A stretch of DNA of 64,000 nucleotides from JADMJV01 sp964649085 (GCA_964649085.1 CAZYPN010000036.1:1-64000); one strand, 5' to 3'. Shown: positions 33,912 to 42,473, counted from the first letter of the stretch. Notes: generated by a model from the sequence alone, not told the origin. Made by a program: numbers and translations.

Positions 33912-34133
33912 TTTGAGCACCGACTTTGCTTCGACCTCTGTGGCCCAGATCGTCGACAAAGTGCTCGACCGGTTCTAGATCGCGCAGAGTGTCGTTGCTC
34001 TTACCCCCATCGGGAGGCGGGTGTCCTGGGTTTACGAAGGTGAATTTCCTTCGAGAGCCAGGGGCAGGAGTCCCGTGGGAACCGCCGAAGGCCGCGGCCA
34101 TTGCTGAGGCCAGAGAGGCACCTGGAGGTATTA
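33912..34133 (+). promoter_or_regulatory. Long, structured 5' leader of the YjbQ gene
   Basis: About 220 non-coding nt between the promoter and the GTG. Visible pairings are CGAAGG/CCTTCG around a 7-nt loop, nested within CCTGG/CCAGG, and enclosed by a GGCGG/CCGCC helix that also holds CGGG/CCCG. A 21-codon frame (TTG 33912 to TAG 33977, ending LDRF) precedes the structure but lacks a ribosome site. The shape fits a cis-regulatory RNA, but I could not match it to a riboswitch class I know. Confidence 0.45.
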
Positions 34134-34697
34134 GTGGAGGCCAATTTTCTAACCGAGACGACCAACTACACCAATGGAAATGGGAACGGACACGCCAATG
34201 GGAAAACCCACGTGGCAGTGATCGACGAACCCGTCCTGAGGGCGAAGGGAGTCCCCGGAGTCTATGTGTCCAAGATGGTGATCGAAACCCGTCGCGGGCC
34301 CGAGTTCATTGATATCACCGAAACGGTCCAGGAATTGCTCAGCAAGACCGGAGTGAAAGAAGGCAACATCTTTGTCTACTCCCGCCACACGACCTGCGGT
34401 GTGGTCATTCAAGAGCACGAGCCCCTGCTGATTCAGGATATGTATAAGAAGCTGGAGCAGCTGGCATCCCCTGCCGAAGATTATCATCACAACAATTTCG
34501 ACATCCGCACGGTGAACATGTGCGATGATGAGTGCGCTAACGGCCACGCCCATTGCCAGCACCTCTTCATCGGTTGCTCGGTGCATCTGCCCGTGATGGA
34601 CGGTCATCTGGCCCTGGGTCGCTGGCAGCGTGTCTTCATCCTCGAGATGGATCGCCCCCGCACCCGAGAGCTCATCGTCCAGGTGATGGGCTGCTAG
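34134..34697 (+). CDS. YjbQ-family protein (secondary thiamine-phosphate synthase-like)
   Basis: UPF0047/YjbQ protein of 187 residues from GTG 34134, which follows GGAGGT by 6 nt. A short Asn/Gly/Thr-rich N-terminal extension (about 1-30) precedes the core. The conserved core includes EFIDITETVQELL, GNIFVYSRHTTCGVVIQEHE, the metal-site candidates GHAHCQHLFIGCS, and the GRWQRVFILEMDRPR end. Some members complement thiE in E. coli with weak thiamine-phosphate synthase activity; the true role is unsettled. The long leader upstream suggests regulation at the RNA level. A strong terminator follows. Confidence 0.87.
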   Translation: MEANFLTETTNYTNGNGNGHANGKTHVAVIDEPVLRAKGVPGVYVSKMVIETRRGPEFIDITETVQELLSKTGVKEGNIFVYSRHTTCGVVIQEHEPLLIQDMYKKLEQLASPAEDYHHNNFDIRTVNMCDDECANGHAHCQHLFIGCSVHLPVMDGHLALGRWQRVFILEMDRPRTRELIVQVMGC

Positions 34698-34715
34698 GTC
34701 ATCCGCTCCATGCCT

Positions 34716-34740
34716 GGGCCACCCTCGAGGTGGCCCTTTT
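34716..34740 (+). terminator. Rho-independent terminator after the YjbQ gene
   Basis: GGGCCACC (34716-34723) and GGTGGCCC (34729-34736) form a perfect 8-bp stem with loop CTCGA, followed by TTTT. The convergent MFS gene ends at the same place. Confidence 0.88.
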
Positions 34741-36011
34741 CATGTACGCTCGCGGTCGTCACCCCTCATTCCAAGCCATCCGAATACTCCCACTGTGGCC
34801 AGCCCCCAACCGACTTCAAAAGCCGTTCTGGGGGCGGCGTGAATCCACAGCCCCAGCAGAGCCGTGCCGCAGGCGGCGCCGAGCATGCGCAAGCAACTTA
34901 CGCCGGCGATAGCCGAACCCAATAAAGGTGCAGGAACGACATTTTGCACCGAGAGCATGACAGGGGAAAAGGTCAGCCCCCCACCCAGGCCCACCAGTGC
35001 CCCGGCCAGCCAGATCAGCTCCAGGCTGTTGCCGCGGGCCAGCAAACCGTAGGCCACCCAAAGAGCGATGCAGCCTGCACCCACCAGGGGGCGGCTGCCC
35101 CAACGCAAACTCCAGGATGGGGCCAGGGCGCTGCTGACGATCCAGCTGATCATCAGCGGCAACATGGAACGTCCCGACTGGGCCCCAGACTGCCCGAAAT
35201 GAGACTGCAGGTAGAGGGGCAAGAAATTCACGCAGGCGAATACTCCCATGCCGATCATCACCAGCACCCCACTGGTGGTGCGCACATAGGCGATTTCCCA
35301 CAGGTCCAGGGGCAAAAACCCCCGCCCCCAGCGTGACACTGCCCAGCTGGTGAAAACGAAGGGCGCCAGCGCCCAAGGGGTTCCGGCAAACAGCCCCAGC
35401 ATCGAACCCACCCAGGCGCAAAACAGACCCGCCCCAAGCCAGTCAACCGAGCGGCCGGCCGCCGCTGCGCGGGGATAGAACAGGGCCAGCAACAGCCCGC
35501 CCACGAGGCCAAAAGGCAGGTTGAGCCAGAAGACCCAGCGCCAGTCCCAATGCTCCACGATGATTCCACCCAGCGGGGGGCCCATGATGCTGGAGATGCC
35601 AAAGACGCTAACCAGCAACCCCTGAATCTTGGCCCGCTCCTGCGGGCTATAGATCTGGGCCAGAGCAAGCTGACCCAGGGGAGTCAGACCCCCGCCCCCT
35701 ATGCCTTGCAGGGCCCGGCTGGCCACCAGCCAGGGCATCGTGGGAGCGGCTCCACAGCCCAGCGAGCCCAGCAAAAAGATCGCGACGCTGGACAGATAAC
35801 AGAGTTTCAGTCCTCGAGCATCGGCCAGTCGGCCCCATACCATCCCGGTAACCGTCAGCGCGCTGAGATAAGCCGAAAAAGCCCAGCGATAGTATTCGGT
35901 GCCACCCAGTTCCCGAACCACGCGAGGCATGGCCGTGCTGATCACCGTACCTTCCAAAGCGACAAGGAAGGTTACAATGACCACCGACAGCGTGATCCAG
36001 CGGCGACTCAA
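34740..36011 (-). CDS. Major facilitator superfamily drug-type exporter
   Basis: Transporter of 423 residues with about 12 hydrophobic helices. The N-terminal half carries EmrB/QacA-type features: LVALEGTVISTAMPRV (motif D1-like), GRLADARGLK (motif A) and QGIGGGGLTPLGQLA (motif C-like), then MGPPLGGIIVEHWDWRWVFWLNLP. It probably exports small hydrophobic compounds by proton antiport. The start is TTG at 36011, overlapping the TGA of the acetyltransferase gene upstream (TTGA), so it is part of the moaC/acetyltransferase transcription unit. The substrate is unknown. Confidence 0.87.
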   Translation of the reverse strand: MSRRWITLSVVIVTFLVALEGTVISTAMPRVVRELGGTEYYRWAFSAYLSALTVTGMVWGRLADARGLKLCYLSSVAIFLLGSLGCGAAPTMPWLVASRALQGIGGGGLTPLGQLALAQIYSPQERAKIQGLLVSVFGISSIMGPPLGGIIVEHWDWRWVFWLNLPFGLVGGLLLALFYPRAAAAGRSVDWLGAGLFCAWVGSMLGLFAGTPWALAPFVFTSWAVSRWGRGFLPLDLWEIAYVRTTSGVLVMIGMGVFACVNFLPLYLQSHFGQSGAQSGRSMLPLMISWIVSSALAPSWSLRWGSRPLVGAGCIALWVAYGLLARGNSLELIWLAGALVGLGGGLTFSPVMLSVQNVVPAPLLGSAIAGVSCLRMLGAACGTALLGLWIHAAPRTAFEVGWGLATVGVFGWLGMRGDDRERT

Positions 36012-36610
36012 GGCAGGGGCTGGTCTTCAGGCCAATCGCAGCAGTGCAACCTGCCCTCGGGGCCCAGCTCATACACCCAGCCGCTCTCCGGACAGCGGAA
36101 ACGACCTTCTCCTTCGGCTACCAGACGAAAACCGTGGCGACTCATCCAACCGCGTTGACGCGCCGGCACCCCCATCATCAGGGCGTAGTCGGGAATGTTC
36201 CCTTTTACGACGGCTCCCGCCGCCACGAAACAGTAACGGCCCAACGTCGAACCGCAGACGATGGTCGAGTTGGCCCCCAGGGTGGCTCCGCGTTTTACCA
36301 ACGTGGGCTGATACTGCCCGCGGCGCACAATCTGAGAGCGCGGATTGGTCACGTTGGTAAAGACGCAACTGGGCCCGCAGAACACATCATCTTCCAGCAC
36401 AACCCCTTCATACACCGACACGTTATTCTGAATCTTTACGTTGTTGCCGATGCGAACTCCGGGAGCCACCATGACGTTCTGGCCAAGAATGCAGAGCTGG
36501 CCCAGTACCGCCCCCGGCATGACGTGGCAAAAGTGCCAGATCTGGGTGCCTTCGCCGATTTCTGCGCCTTCATCGACATAGGCCGAAGGATGAACTTTCA
36601 CCTTACTCAC
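36008..36610 (-). CDS. Left-handed beta-helix acetyltransferase (WbpD/WlbB-like)
   Basis: Hexapeptide-repeat acyltransferase of 200 residues. The N-terminal MSKVKVHPSAYVDEGAEIGEGTQIWHFCHV and the repeats through V-A-P-G-V-R-I-G-N-N-V-K-I-Q match the WbpD/WlbB group, which acetylates an amino sugar nucleotide for surface glycans. FTNVTNPRSQI and GANSTIVCG follow. A C-terminal extension (about 160-200) contains a Cys-x-x-Ser turn and a Cys-Cys (FRCPESG, HCCDW), perhaps a small zinc site; it is not part of the core fold. GTG start; the first 8 nt overlap moaC. It could act with the WecE-type enzyme 7 kb away. Confidence 0.85.
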   Translation of the reverse strand: MSKVKVHPSAYVDEGAEIGEGTQIWHFCHVMPGAVLGQLCILGQNVMVAPGVRIGNNVKIQNNVSVYEGVVLEDDVFCGPSCVFTNVTNPRSQIVRRGQYQPTLVKRGATLGANSTIVCGSTLGRYCFVAAGAVVKGNIPDYALMMGVPARQRGWMSRHGFRLVAEGEGRFRCPESGWVYELGPEGRLHCCDWPEDQPLP

Positions 36611-37070
36611 CTCGTTTCCACGACCCCGACCGCCCCCCGTGTTTCTCCAGCAACCTCAGGGGCCCAATTTCCATACCTTTGTCCAGACTCTTGAGCATAT
36701 CGTAGAGGGTCAACAGAGCCACCGAAGCCGCCGTCAAAGCCTCCATTTCTACGCCCGTGCGCTCTTCGCAGGCCACCCGAGCCCGCACTTCGATGCGATC
36801 AGGCGGATGAGGGATCACCTCGACCTCCACTTTGGAAAGCCGCAGCGGATGGCACAGCGGAATCAGTTCAGGAGTGCGTTTGGCGGCTTGAATTCCGGCC
36901 ACCCGCGCCACCGCCGCCGCGTCGCCCTTATCCAACGAGCCCTGGCGGAAACGCTCGAGAGCCTCGCAGCTTATGTGCAGCCAACCCTGGGCCAGGGCCT
37001 CGCGACGCGTGACCTGCTTGGCCCCCACATCGACCATGTGGGCCTCGCCCCGGGCATTCCAATGGATCAA
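36603..37070 (-). CDS. moaC: Cyclic pyranopterin monophosphate synthase
   Basis: Second enzyme of molybdenum cofactor synthesis, forming cPMP from the MoaA product. The signature is complete: MVDVGAKQVTRREA, AAKRTPELIPLCHPL, EERTGVEMEALTAASVALLTLYDMLKS, and the closing I-G-P-L-R-L-L-E-K-H-G-G-R-S-G. At 155 residues it is full length. The start is TTG, and the TTGA overlap with the moeA fusion stop implies coupling. It lies in a minus-strand run with gatB, moeA, the acetyltransferase and the exporter. MoaA and MoaD/E are not in the window. Confidence 0.95.
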   Translation of the reverse strand: MIHWNARGEAHMVDVGAKQVTRREALAQGWLHISCEALERFRQGSLDKGDAAAVARVAGIQAAKRTPELIPLCHPLRLSKVEVEVIPHPPDRIEVRARVACEERTGVEMEALTAASVALLTLYDMLKSLDKGMEIGPLRLLEKHGGRSGSWKRGE

Positions 37071-39019
37071 GCGGGGCTCTCCCAGAGCACTTGACCGGTC
37101 TGACTGAAGTCGTAGTCGCCCAGATGCTGCGATGCTTCGAGACGAAAACGCGGGGAACGCAGCGCCTGGATCAGCCCCGTCACCGGGAAGCGCGAGAAGA
37201 AGCGCCGAGGGATCAGCAGGTCGAGACGTTCCTTCAAACAGGGAACAAAGTCCAGGCGCAGAGTGCGGGCCGCGGTAGAAATTCCCGGACCCACGTCGAC
37301 GGCCTGGCTCGACACCGCCGCCGCCACCGCCATGTGGGTCTTGACTTCGCGCGGGAACCCCGCCACCTTCTCGGGCTCAATGCCCAGTTGGCGCAGATGG
37401 TAGTCGAGCAGAACGCGAGTACCGCTGCCCTTCTGACGATTGATAAAGCGCACCTCGGGGCGCACCAGATCGCCCAGGCCTTGAATGCCCAGGGGGTTGC
37501 CCGGGGCCACAATCAGCCCCAGATCGCGACTGCACATGTTGACCAGCACCATCGGTTCCAACAGCGGAGCGCCCGTGAGGAAGGGCACGTTGTATTCGCC
37601 GGTCTCTTCATCGAAGAGGTGAATGGCCGCTGCGTGACAGAGCCCGGCCTTGACCGCCTGCAAACCCTTCATGCCCCCGGTAGCCGCCGTGTGCAGAGTG
37701 AGATCGGGAAAACTCGATCGCAGCAGGCTGCGCAGCAGGTCAAAGCAGATATCGTGAGTGCCCAGCACCAGAATATTGTTGTGCAGGGTGCGCTGGGGCG
37801 TCAGCAGGCGCACCGAGACGTTGGTGCGGGCAGGGAGTTCTTCCACATCGGCGTTGACGCGGAACATACCGCTGGCTCGCACCAGCGACATCAGCGTTGA
37901 GGCGCCACCCACCTCGGGTACCGCCACCAGGCGATCGTCGATCCAGGCCATGCGCACGCGCACGAATTCCTCGCTACCGCTGACGGGACGCTTGAAGGGC
38001 ACAGCCAGACTGGCCGAAGCCCGAGGCAGATCCTCCTGGCTCACCGAGGGGCCCAGCATGTGCTCGAGCACCGGCCGGGCAAAGGCCTCGAAGGCCGTAA
38101 ACACTCCAACGGGATGGAAGGGGAAGCCCAATATCGGCTTGCCATCGACCACCCCGAGCGTCAAGCTCTGGCACGGCTTGAGAGCAACTCCGTGCAGCAC
38201 CCGCTCGCCCAGGTCGGAGAACAGCTTGGAGAGCAGCGCTGTGCCGTGGGAGGGACCAGCCACGATGATCACAAGGTCGGCCTGCTGAGCGGCTGCGCGC
38301 AGCGCCGCGCCGGCCTCCTCGGGGCGCTCGGGAGCGATAGCGCAGGCCACGGGCAAACTGCCAATCCCCCTGACCAGACCATCCAGGGTGAGCGAGTTGC
38401 TGTCGATCATCTGACCCACTTGAGGTCGAGTGCCGGCTGGAACCAGATGGTTTCCCAGCGAAAGAATGGCAACCCGAGGGCGCAAATAGACCTCTACCTG
38501 CTCCACCCCGGCCGCCGCCAGGGCCCCCAGATCGGCAGGCTCGATACGATGATCTTTGGGAATCACCAGTTCGTGCTGGGCCACGTCTTCGCCGGCGGGG
38601 CGCACGTTGCGCCAGGGGTTGCTGGCCCGGCGCACCCGCACACTGCCCTGCGAGGCCCACTCCAACTCGTGCAGCGGCACCACGGCGTCGTAACCGTCGG
38701 GCAAAGGACTGCCCATTTCCACAAACAACGAGGGGTCGCTCAAGGCGATCTCGACGGGCTGCTCAGCGGTAGCTTCGAAAGTCTCGGCCGAACGCACCGA
38801 CAGGCCGTCAACGGCGGCGGAAAAGTAGTGAGGAGAGTCCATGGCGGCAGCCACGCTGTGGCTGGTTACCCGATGCAGCGCCTGCGCCAGCGGTACCCGC
38901 TCGCTGCCGGGACGATGCAGCGCTTTAAGGAATTCCAACTCAGAAAGAAAGCGATCCAGAGCCTCCTCGGGCGGCCACTCCTGAAGCCCCAGTTCACTGG
39001 AGTCCATCAGTTCAGTCAT
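37067..39019 (-). CDS. moeA: MoeA-type molybdenum insertase fused to a periplasmic-binding-like domain
   Basis: 650 residues. The N-terminal 400 or so are MoeA-like (VPLAQALHRVTSHSVAAAMDSPHY, SAAVDGLSVRS, ELVIPKDHRI, RVAILSLGNHLVPAG, MIDSNSLTLDGL). The usual SGGVSVGDYD is replaced by VAGPSHGTA, and the later GLPGNPVS by LGFPFHPVG, so catalytic behaviour may differ. The C-terminal 240 residues (from NNILVLGTHDICFDLLRSLL) match the LysR-substrate-binding-like COG1910 domain, with NRQKGSGTRVLLDYHL typical of it. This pairing is seen in molybdate-related proteins, so the domain may bind molybdate or tungstate. ATG start; overlaps gatB by 8 nt. Confidence 0.87.
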   Translation of the reverse strand: MTELMDSSELGLQEWPPEEALDRFLSELEFLKALHRPGSERVPLAQALHRVTSHSVAAAMDSPHYFSAAVDGLSVRSAETFEATAEQPVEIALSDPSLFVEMGSPLPDGYDAVVPLHELEWASQGSVRVRRASNPWRNVRPAGEDVAQHELVIPKDHRIEPADLGALAAAGVEQVEVYLRPRVAILSLGNHLVPAGTRPQVGQMIDSNSLTLDGLVRGIGSLPVACAIAPERPEEAGAALRAAAQQADLVIIVAGPSHGTALLSKLFSDLGERVLHGVALKPCQSLTLGVVDGKPILGFPFHPVGVFTAFEAFARPVLEHMLGPSVSQEDLPRASASLAVPFKRPVSGSEEFVRVRMAWIDDRLVAVPEVGGASTLMSLVRASGMFRVNADVEELPARTNVSVRLLTPQRTLHNNILVLGTHDICFDLLRSLLRSSFPDLTLHTAATGGMKGLQAVKAGLCHAAAIHLFDEETGEYNVPFLTGAPLLEPMVLVNMCSRDLGLIVAPGNPLGIQGLGDLVRPEVRFINRQKGSGTRVLLDYHLRQLGIEPEKVAGFPREVKTHMAVAAAVSSQAVDVGPGISTAARTLRLDFVPCLKERLDLLIPRRFFSRFPVTGLIQALRSPRFRLEASQHLGDYDFSQTGQVLWESPA

Positions 39020-40463
39020 CGACCGCCTCCTTGATCAGCCGCATCACCTCGGCGGCATTGGCCCTGCCCTGGGTTTTCTTCATGACTTGACCTACCAAAG
39101 CATTGAGCGCTTTCTCTTTGCCCGAGCGATACTCGGCCACGGCCGTTGGATTGGCTGCGACCACTTCGCGCGCCATGGCCTTCAATTCATCTCCCCCACC
39201 GATCTGGGCCAGTCCCAGCTGCTCAACCCAGGCGCTGGCCGAGCCCCCTTCGTGGAATAACTTCTCCACCACCTGACGGGCCGACGGCCGGTTGATCTTG
39301 CCCTCGGCCACCAGGGCGATCACTTCGGCCAGGGCGCCCGGCACCAGGCGCCCTTCCAACAGGGGCAAGCGGGCCAGGTCGTTGGCCAGCCAGTTGGACG
39401 CTTCTTTGGCCGGGGCGCCGGCCTGCAGCACGGCTTCGAAAAAGTCCGACAACGCCCGCGACTGCACCATCAGTTGAGCATCGTAGGCGCTCAGGCCATA
39501 GCGGTCCATATAGCGCTGGGCCCGGGCCCGGGGCAACTCGCACAGCCGTGAGCGAATGCTGCTCAAAGTGGATTCATCAAGTTCGATGGGGGGCAGGTCG
39601 GGCTCGGGAAAATAGCGATAATCCTGGGCCTCTTCCTTGCTGCGCATGGAAATCGTCAGCTTGCGCGCCTCGTCCCATCCACGCGTTTCCTGCACTATGC
39701 GACCGCCCTGTTCCACCACCTCGATCTGGCGTTTGATCTCGTAGTCCAGGGCGTCGCGCACGGCCTTGAAGCTGTTCATGTTCTTGATCTCGGTTTTGGT
39801 GCCCAGCTCTACCTGGCCAACCGGACGCACCGAAACGTTGGCATCGCAACGCATCGAGCCCTCCTCCATGCGGCAGTCGCTGATACCCATCCAGACCAGA
39901 ATCTCTCGTAGATTCTGTAAGTACTGACTGGCCTCATCGGGGGTGCGAATCTCAGGTTCGGACACGATCTCCATCAGGGGGACACCGGCCCGGTTGTAGT
40001 CCACGAGGCTCAGTTCAGAAGCGGCCAGCCGATCGGCCACCAACTGACCGTTGATGCGGCGAAAGTGGACCGACTTCCCGGTATCCTCTTCCAGGTGGAT
40101 ACGGGTCAGTCCGATCGACTGTTCGGCCTGCCCCAACGGCGAAATCACCACCCGCCCTTTGAGGGCCAGGGGCTGATCATATTGGGAAGTTTGAAAGTTC
40201 TTGGGCATATCCGGATAGAAGTAGTTCTTGCGATCGAACTTCGACTGCGCGGGCACCTCACATTCCAGCGCCAGGGCCGCCAATACGTGCAACTCGACGG
40301 CCTTGCGATTGAGGCTGGGCAGGCTGCCCGGCAGGCCCAGGCAGGTGGGGCAGACCAGATGGTTGGGCGGCTCGCCAAAACGATTGGCACATCCGCAAAA
40401 TAGCTTGCTGGCCGTGGCCAGCTCCACGTGGACTTCCAGTCCGATCACGCTTTCGTAAGGCAT
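39012..40463 (-). CDS. gatB: Asp-tRNA(Asn)/Glu-tRNA(Gln) amidotransferase subunit B
   Basis: The 483-residue GatB forms Gln-tRNA(Gln) or Asn-tRNA(Asn) with GatA and GatC, which are not in the window. The N-terminus is YESVIGLEVHVEL, followed by the zinc-site cysteines (FCGCANRFG, CPTCLGLPG), SLVDYNRAGVPLMEIVSEPE, and the kinase-like MRCDANVSVRP. The C-terminal YqeY/tail helical domain (about 335-483) ends in GQVMKKTQGRANAAEVMRLI. I used ATG 40463, because residues before it do not fit the family. The start shares CATG with a candidate start on the other strand. Confidence 0.96.
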   Translation of the reverse strand: MPYESVIGLEVHVELATASKLFCGCANRFGEPPNHLVCPTCLGLPGSLPSLNRKAVELHVLAALALECEVPAQSKFDRKNYFYPDMPKNFQTSQYDQPLALKGRVVISPLGQAEQSIGLTRIHLEEDTGKSVHFRRINGQLVADRLAASELSLVDYNRAGVPLMEIVSEPEIRTPDEASQYLQNLREILVWMGISDCRMEEGSMRCDANVSVRPVGQVELGTKTEIKNMNSFKAVRDALDYEIKRQIEVVEQGGRIVQETRGWDEARKLTISMRSKEEAQDYRYFPEPDLPPIELDESTLSSIRSRLCELPRARAQRYMDRYGLSAYDAQLMVQSRALSDFFEAVLQAGAPAKEASNWLANDLARLPLLEGRLVPGALAEVIALVAEGKINRPSARQVVEKLFHEGGSASAWVEQLGLAQIGGGDELKAMAREVVAANPTAVAEYRSGKEKALNALVGQVMKKTQGRANAAEVMRLIKEAVDD

Positions 40464-40524
40464 GGCCGAGCTTTCCCTGGCACAGGGGAGGATCCTTCCC
40501 CTCCTGTCTCGCAGACAATGGCCC

Positions 40525-41643
40525 GTGGATGACCCGCACCAGGAGATCAAACGCCTCCAGCGCGAGTTGGAGCAAGCCATCTTCGAGCGCAAGCGCATGG
40601 CCCAGCTGGTGCATCAGCAGCCCGACGTCAAGAAGCTCGACGAGACTCAGGCCTTGCTTCAAGCTGCCGAAGTGGCCCGTCAGGCCACCGACGAACGCAA
40701 CCTGGAGCTGATGAGGCTGCTGAGCCAGGCCTCCTTGCGCCAGCAGCAGCTCGAACACGACCTGCTCGAACAGCAACGCCAGACCCACCAGCAGCTGGCC
40801 GATCTTCAAACCACTCTGGGCGCGCTGCAACAAGAACGCGACGAACTCTTCGAGCGCGCCTCCAAACAGATGCAGCCCAATTCCTCCGAGGTGGCCATCA
40901 AGCTACACTCGCAACTCAAGCAGCTGCACCAGACTTCTAAGGAGAAACTGGAAACGCTGGCCGAGGAACTGAAACGTCGCCACGCGCTGTGGGAACAAGA
41001 AATGCGCAACCGCCAGCAGCTCGAGCAGAGCTTCCAGGTGCAAAGCGAAACCTTTCAGCGCGAAATCCAGGAACTCAAGCAGAAGTTGCGCGAGGCCCAA
41101 AGCGACCTCGCCGACCACGAATTTGCCCTGGAAACCAACGAAGACCAGATCTCCTGGCTCGAAGACGAAATCGAAGAGCGCGAGCAGATCATCGACGGTT
41201 TGCGCGGCCAGATCGCCGCCTACCTGGAGAAGCTGCGCACGGCTCAGAGCAAGCTCCACGAAGCCGGCGCCGCCTTGCAGCAGCGCAACACGCTGCTCAA
41301 GCAGTTCCAGGAGCAACGCCTCATGCTGGCCAGTCAAGCGCGTTCATGGGAAGCCAGCTACAACAAGGCTGAAGGCGAGCGGGTTCAACTGGCCGACCAG
41401 ATCCACCAGCTGCGCACGCGCGTGGAAGACCTCGAGTGGGAACTGGAAGAAACCCGGGTTTCCCTGGAAGAGTCCCAGCACCAGGTAGCCAGCCTTCAAG
41501 ACCAAATTTTTCAACAACTCCCCGAGGCCCACCGGCGCCTGCGAGCCTCGGAAGAACGCGTTCGCCAGCTGGAAGGTCGCCTGTCTGGAGAAGAAACGGT
41601 CATGGAGATGCCCGCCATTCAAGAGAAAAGCGCCGAGATGTGA
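40525..41643 (+). CDS. Long coiled-coil protein
   Basis: Not recognised. About 372 residues, nearly all one heptad coiled coil rich in Glu, Gln, Leu, Arg and Lys from residue 5 to about 350; no membrane segment. The segment ENHE-like region around FALETNEDQISWLEDEIEEREQIIDGLRG is typical of SMC/Myosin-like spacing. It could act as a cytoskeletal or polar scaffold. The start is uncertain: GTG 40525 gives the natural coil beginning (DDPHQEIKRLQREL); ATG 40462 would share CATG with gatB and add 21 unrelated residues. No ribosome site is clear for either. It is followed by a second coiled-coil gene. Confidence 0.75.
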   Translation: MDDPHQEIKRLQRELEQAIFERKRMAQLVHQQPDVKKLDETQALLQAAEVARQATDERNLELMRLLSQASLRQQQLEHDLLEQQRQTHQQLADLQTTLGALQQERDELFERASKQMQPNSSEVAIKLHSQLKQLHQTSKEKLETLAEELKRRHALWEQEMRNRQQLEQSFQVQSETFQREIQELKQKLREAQSDLADHEFALETNEDQISWLEDEIEEREQIIDGLRGQIAAYLEKLRTAQSKLHEAGAALQQRNTLLKQFQEQRLMLASQARSWEASYNKAEGERVQLADQIHQLRTRVEDLEWELEETRVSLEESQHQVASLQDQIFQQLPEAHRRLRASEERVRQLEGRLSGEETVMEMPAIQEKSAEM

Positions 41644-41657
41644 TCCAGCACACATGT

Positions 41658-41735
41658 CCTACTAGTAGCAAAATACTACTATGGCATGGGACCACCTGAT
41701 ATAGAGATAGGGGCCCCGGATCCGTAGTAGGAGGG
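41658..41735 (+). promoter_or_regulatory. Leader with mutually exclusive pairings around a ribosome-binding site
   Basis: Segment A (CCTACTAGTAG, 41658-41668), segment B (TACTACTA, 41674-41681) and segment C (GTAGTAGG, 41724-41731, overlapping the AGGAGGG site 41729-41735) can pair in alternative ways. TAGTAG of A pairs with CTACTA of B (6 bp, 7-nt loop), or CCTACTA of A pairs with TAGTAGG of C, covering the ribosome site. B can also pair with C. This suggests an on/off switch for the gene at 41740. Confidence 0.5.
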
Positions 41736-41739
41736 CACA

Positions 41740-42321
41740 ATGACCGACCAACAACCCCCGCTCGATTCCCGCCTGCTGAACGCCATGAAGCGCCTGCGCC
41801 TGGAAAACATTCATCTGCAAAAACATCTGCGCACTCTTCAAGGCGATTTCTCACAGGCCCATGCCCATCTTAGCCAGTCCACCCTGCGCACGCGCGAGCT
41901 GGAAGCCCAGCTGCACATGGCCCAGCGCCGGGTTGAGAGCCTCGAGACCACCCAGGCCCAGTGGGAGACCCAACGCGCTGCCGTTACCCAACTGGTGCAA
42001 CGACAAGCCCAGGAGCTACAGGAGCTGCGCACGCTAGCTCGCCAGCAACAGGAAGAAATCGAGCGACAACAACAGTGCATCACGGCGGGGGAAGAAGAGC
42101 TGGAGCGGGTCAAAGCTCAGGCTCGACAGGTCATTGTGCAGCACTACCAGGGCATGAAAACCGCCCAAGAGCAGGCTCAGGTGGCATTTGAAGAGGCCCG
42201 TCGAGCCAAGGCTCAACTCGAGGCCATTCGAGCCCCGATGAGCCCGGGGCGTCGCAAGGTGCTGCCTCCCCGTTCGCTGCGCCCCACACCCTCAGGGAAC
42301 TCGGGGGTCAAGCCGTCGTGA
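41740..42321 (+). CDS. Coiled-coil protein
   Basis: Not recognised. The 193-residue protein is a single Gln/Glu/Arg/Leu-rich coiled coil (about 15-165) with a basic, Pro/Ser-rich tail (PGRRKVLPPRSLRPTPSG). No membrane segment or signal is visible. A very good AGTAGGAGGG site precedes the ATG and lies in a potentially switching leader. The GTGA stop/start overlap with a 51-residue frame follows (42318). With the 40525 gene it forms a coiled-coil pair just upstream of minor-pilin cluster II. Confidence 0.75.
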   Translation: MTDQQPPLDSRLLNAMKRLRLENIHLQKHLRTLQGDFSQAHAHLSQSTLRTRELEAQLHMAQRRVESLETTQAQWETQRAAVTQLVQRQAQELQELRTLARQQQEEIERQQQCITAGEEELERVKAQARQVIVQHYQGMKTAQEQAQVAFEEARRAKAQLEAIRAPMSPGRRKVLPPRSLRPTPSGNSGVKPS

Positions 42322-42473
42322 AACGATTGCCCGCAGCCCGCAAGCCGCCCAAGGCCACCTTTATTCAACTGCTCCGCGATCTCTATCGCCAGTCCAAACC
42401 CACGGCTCTGAAAGCGCCTTCTCCTGCTTCGACGCCTTCCACCAGGTTGAGGGTGGTGCGCCCGCCCTCCTGA
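42318..42473 (+). CDS. Small basic protein
   Basis: A 51-codon frame whose GTG overlaps the TGA stop of the preceding gene (GTGA), a coupling style used by several well-supported genes here. The product is strongly basic (VKRLPAARKPPKATFIQLLRDLYRQ followed by a Lys/Pro/Ser/Thr tail) with one short amphipathic helix. No family recognised. It may bind nucleic acid or the acidic coiled coils encoded just before it. The stop lies 15 nt before the next promoter. Confidence 0.45.
   Translation: MKRLPAARKPPKATFIQLLRDLYRQSKPTALKAPSPASTPSTRLRVVRPPS

Noticed and set aside
33912..34133. Known riboswitch (TPP, cobalamin, glycine) in the YjbQ leader
   Set aside because: None of the conserved cores of these classes could be found, although hairpins are present.
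40462..40527. Overlap of the gatB start and the coiled-coil gene start on shared CATG
   Set aside because: The coiled-coil gene probably begins at GTG 40525, so the overlap of the two start codons is likely accidental.
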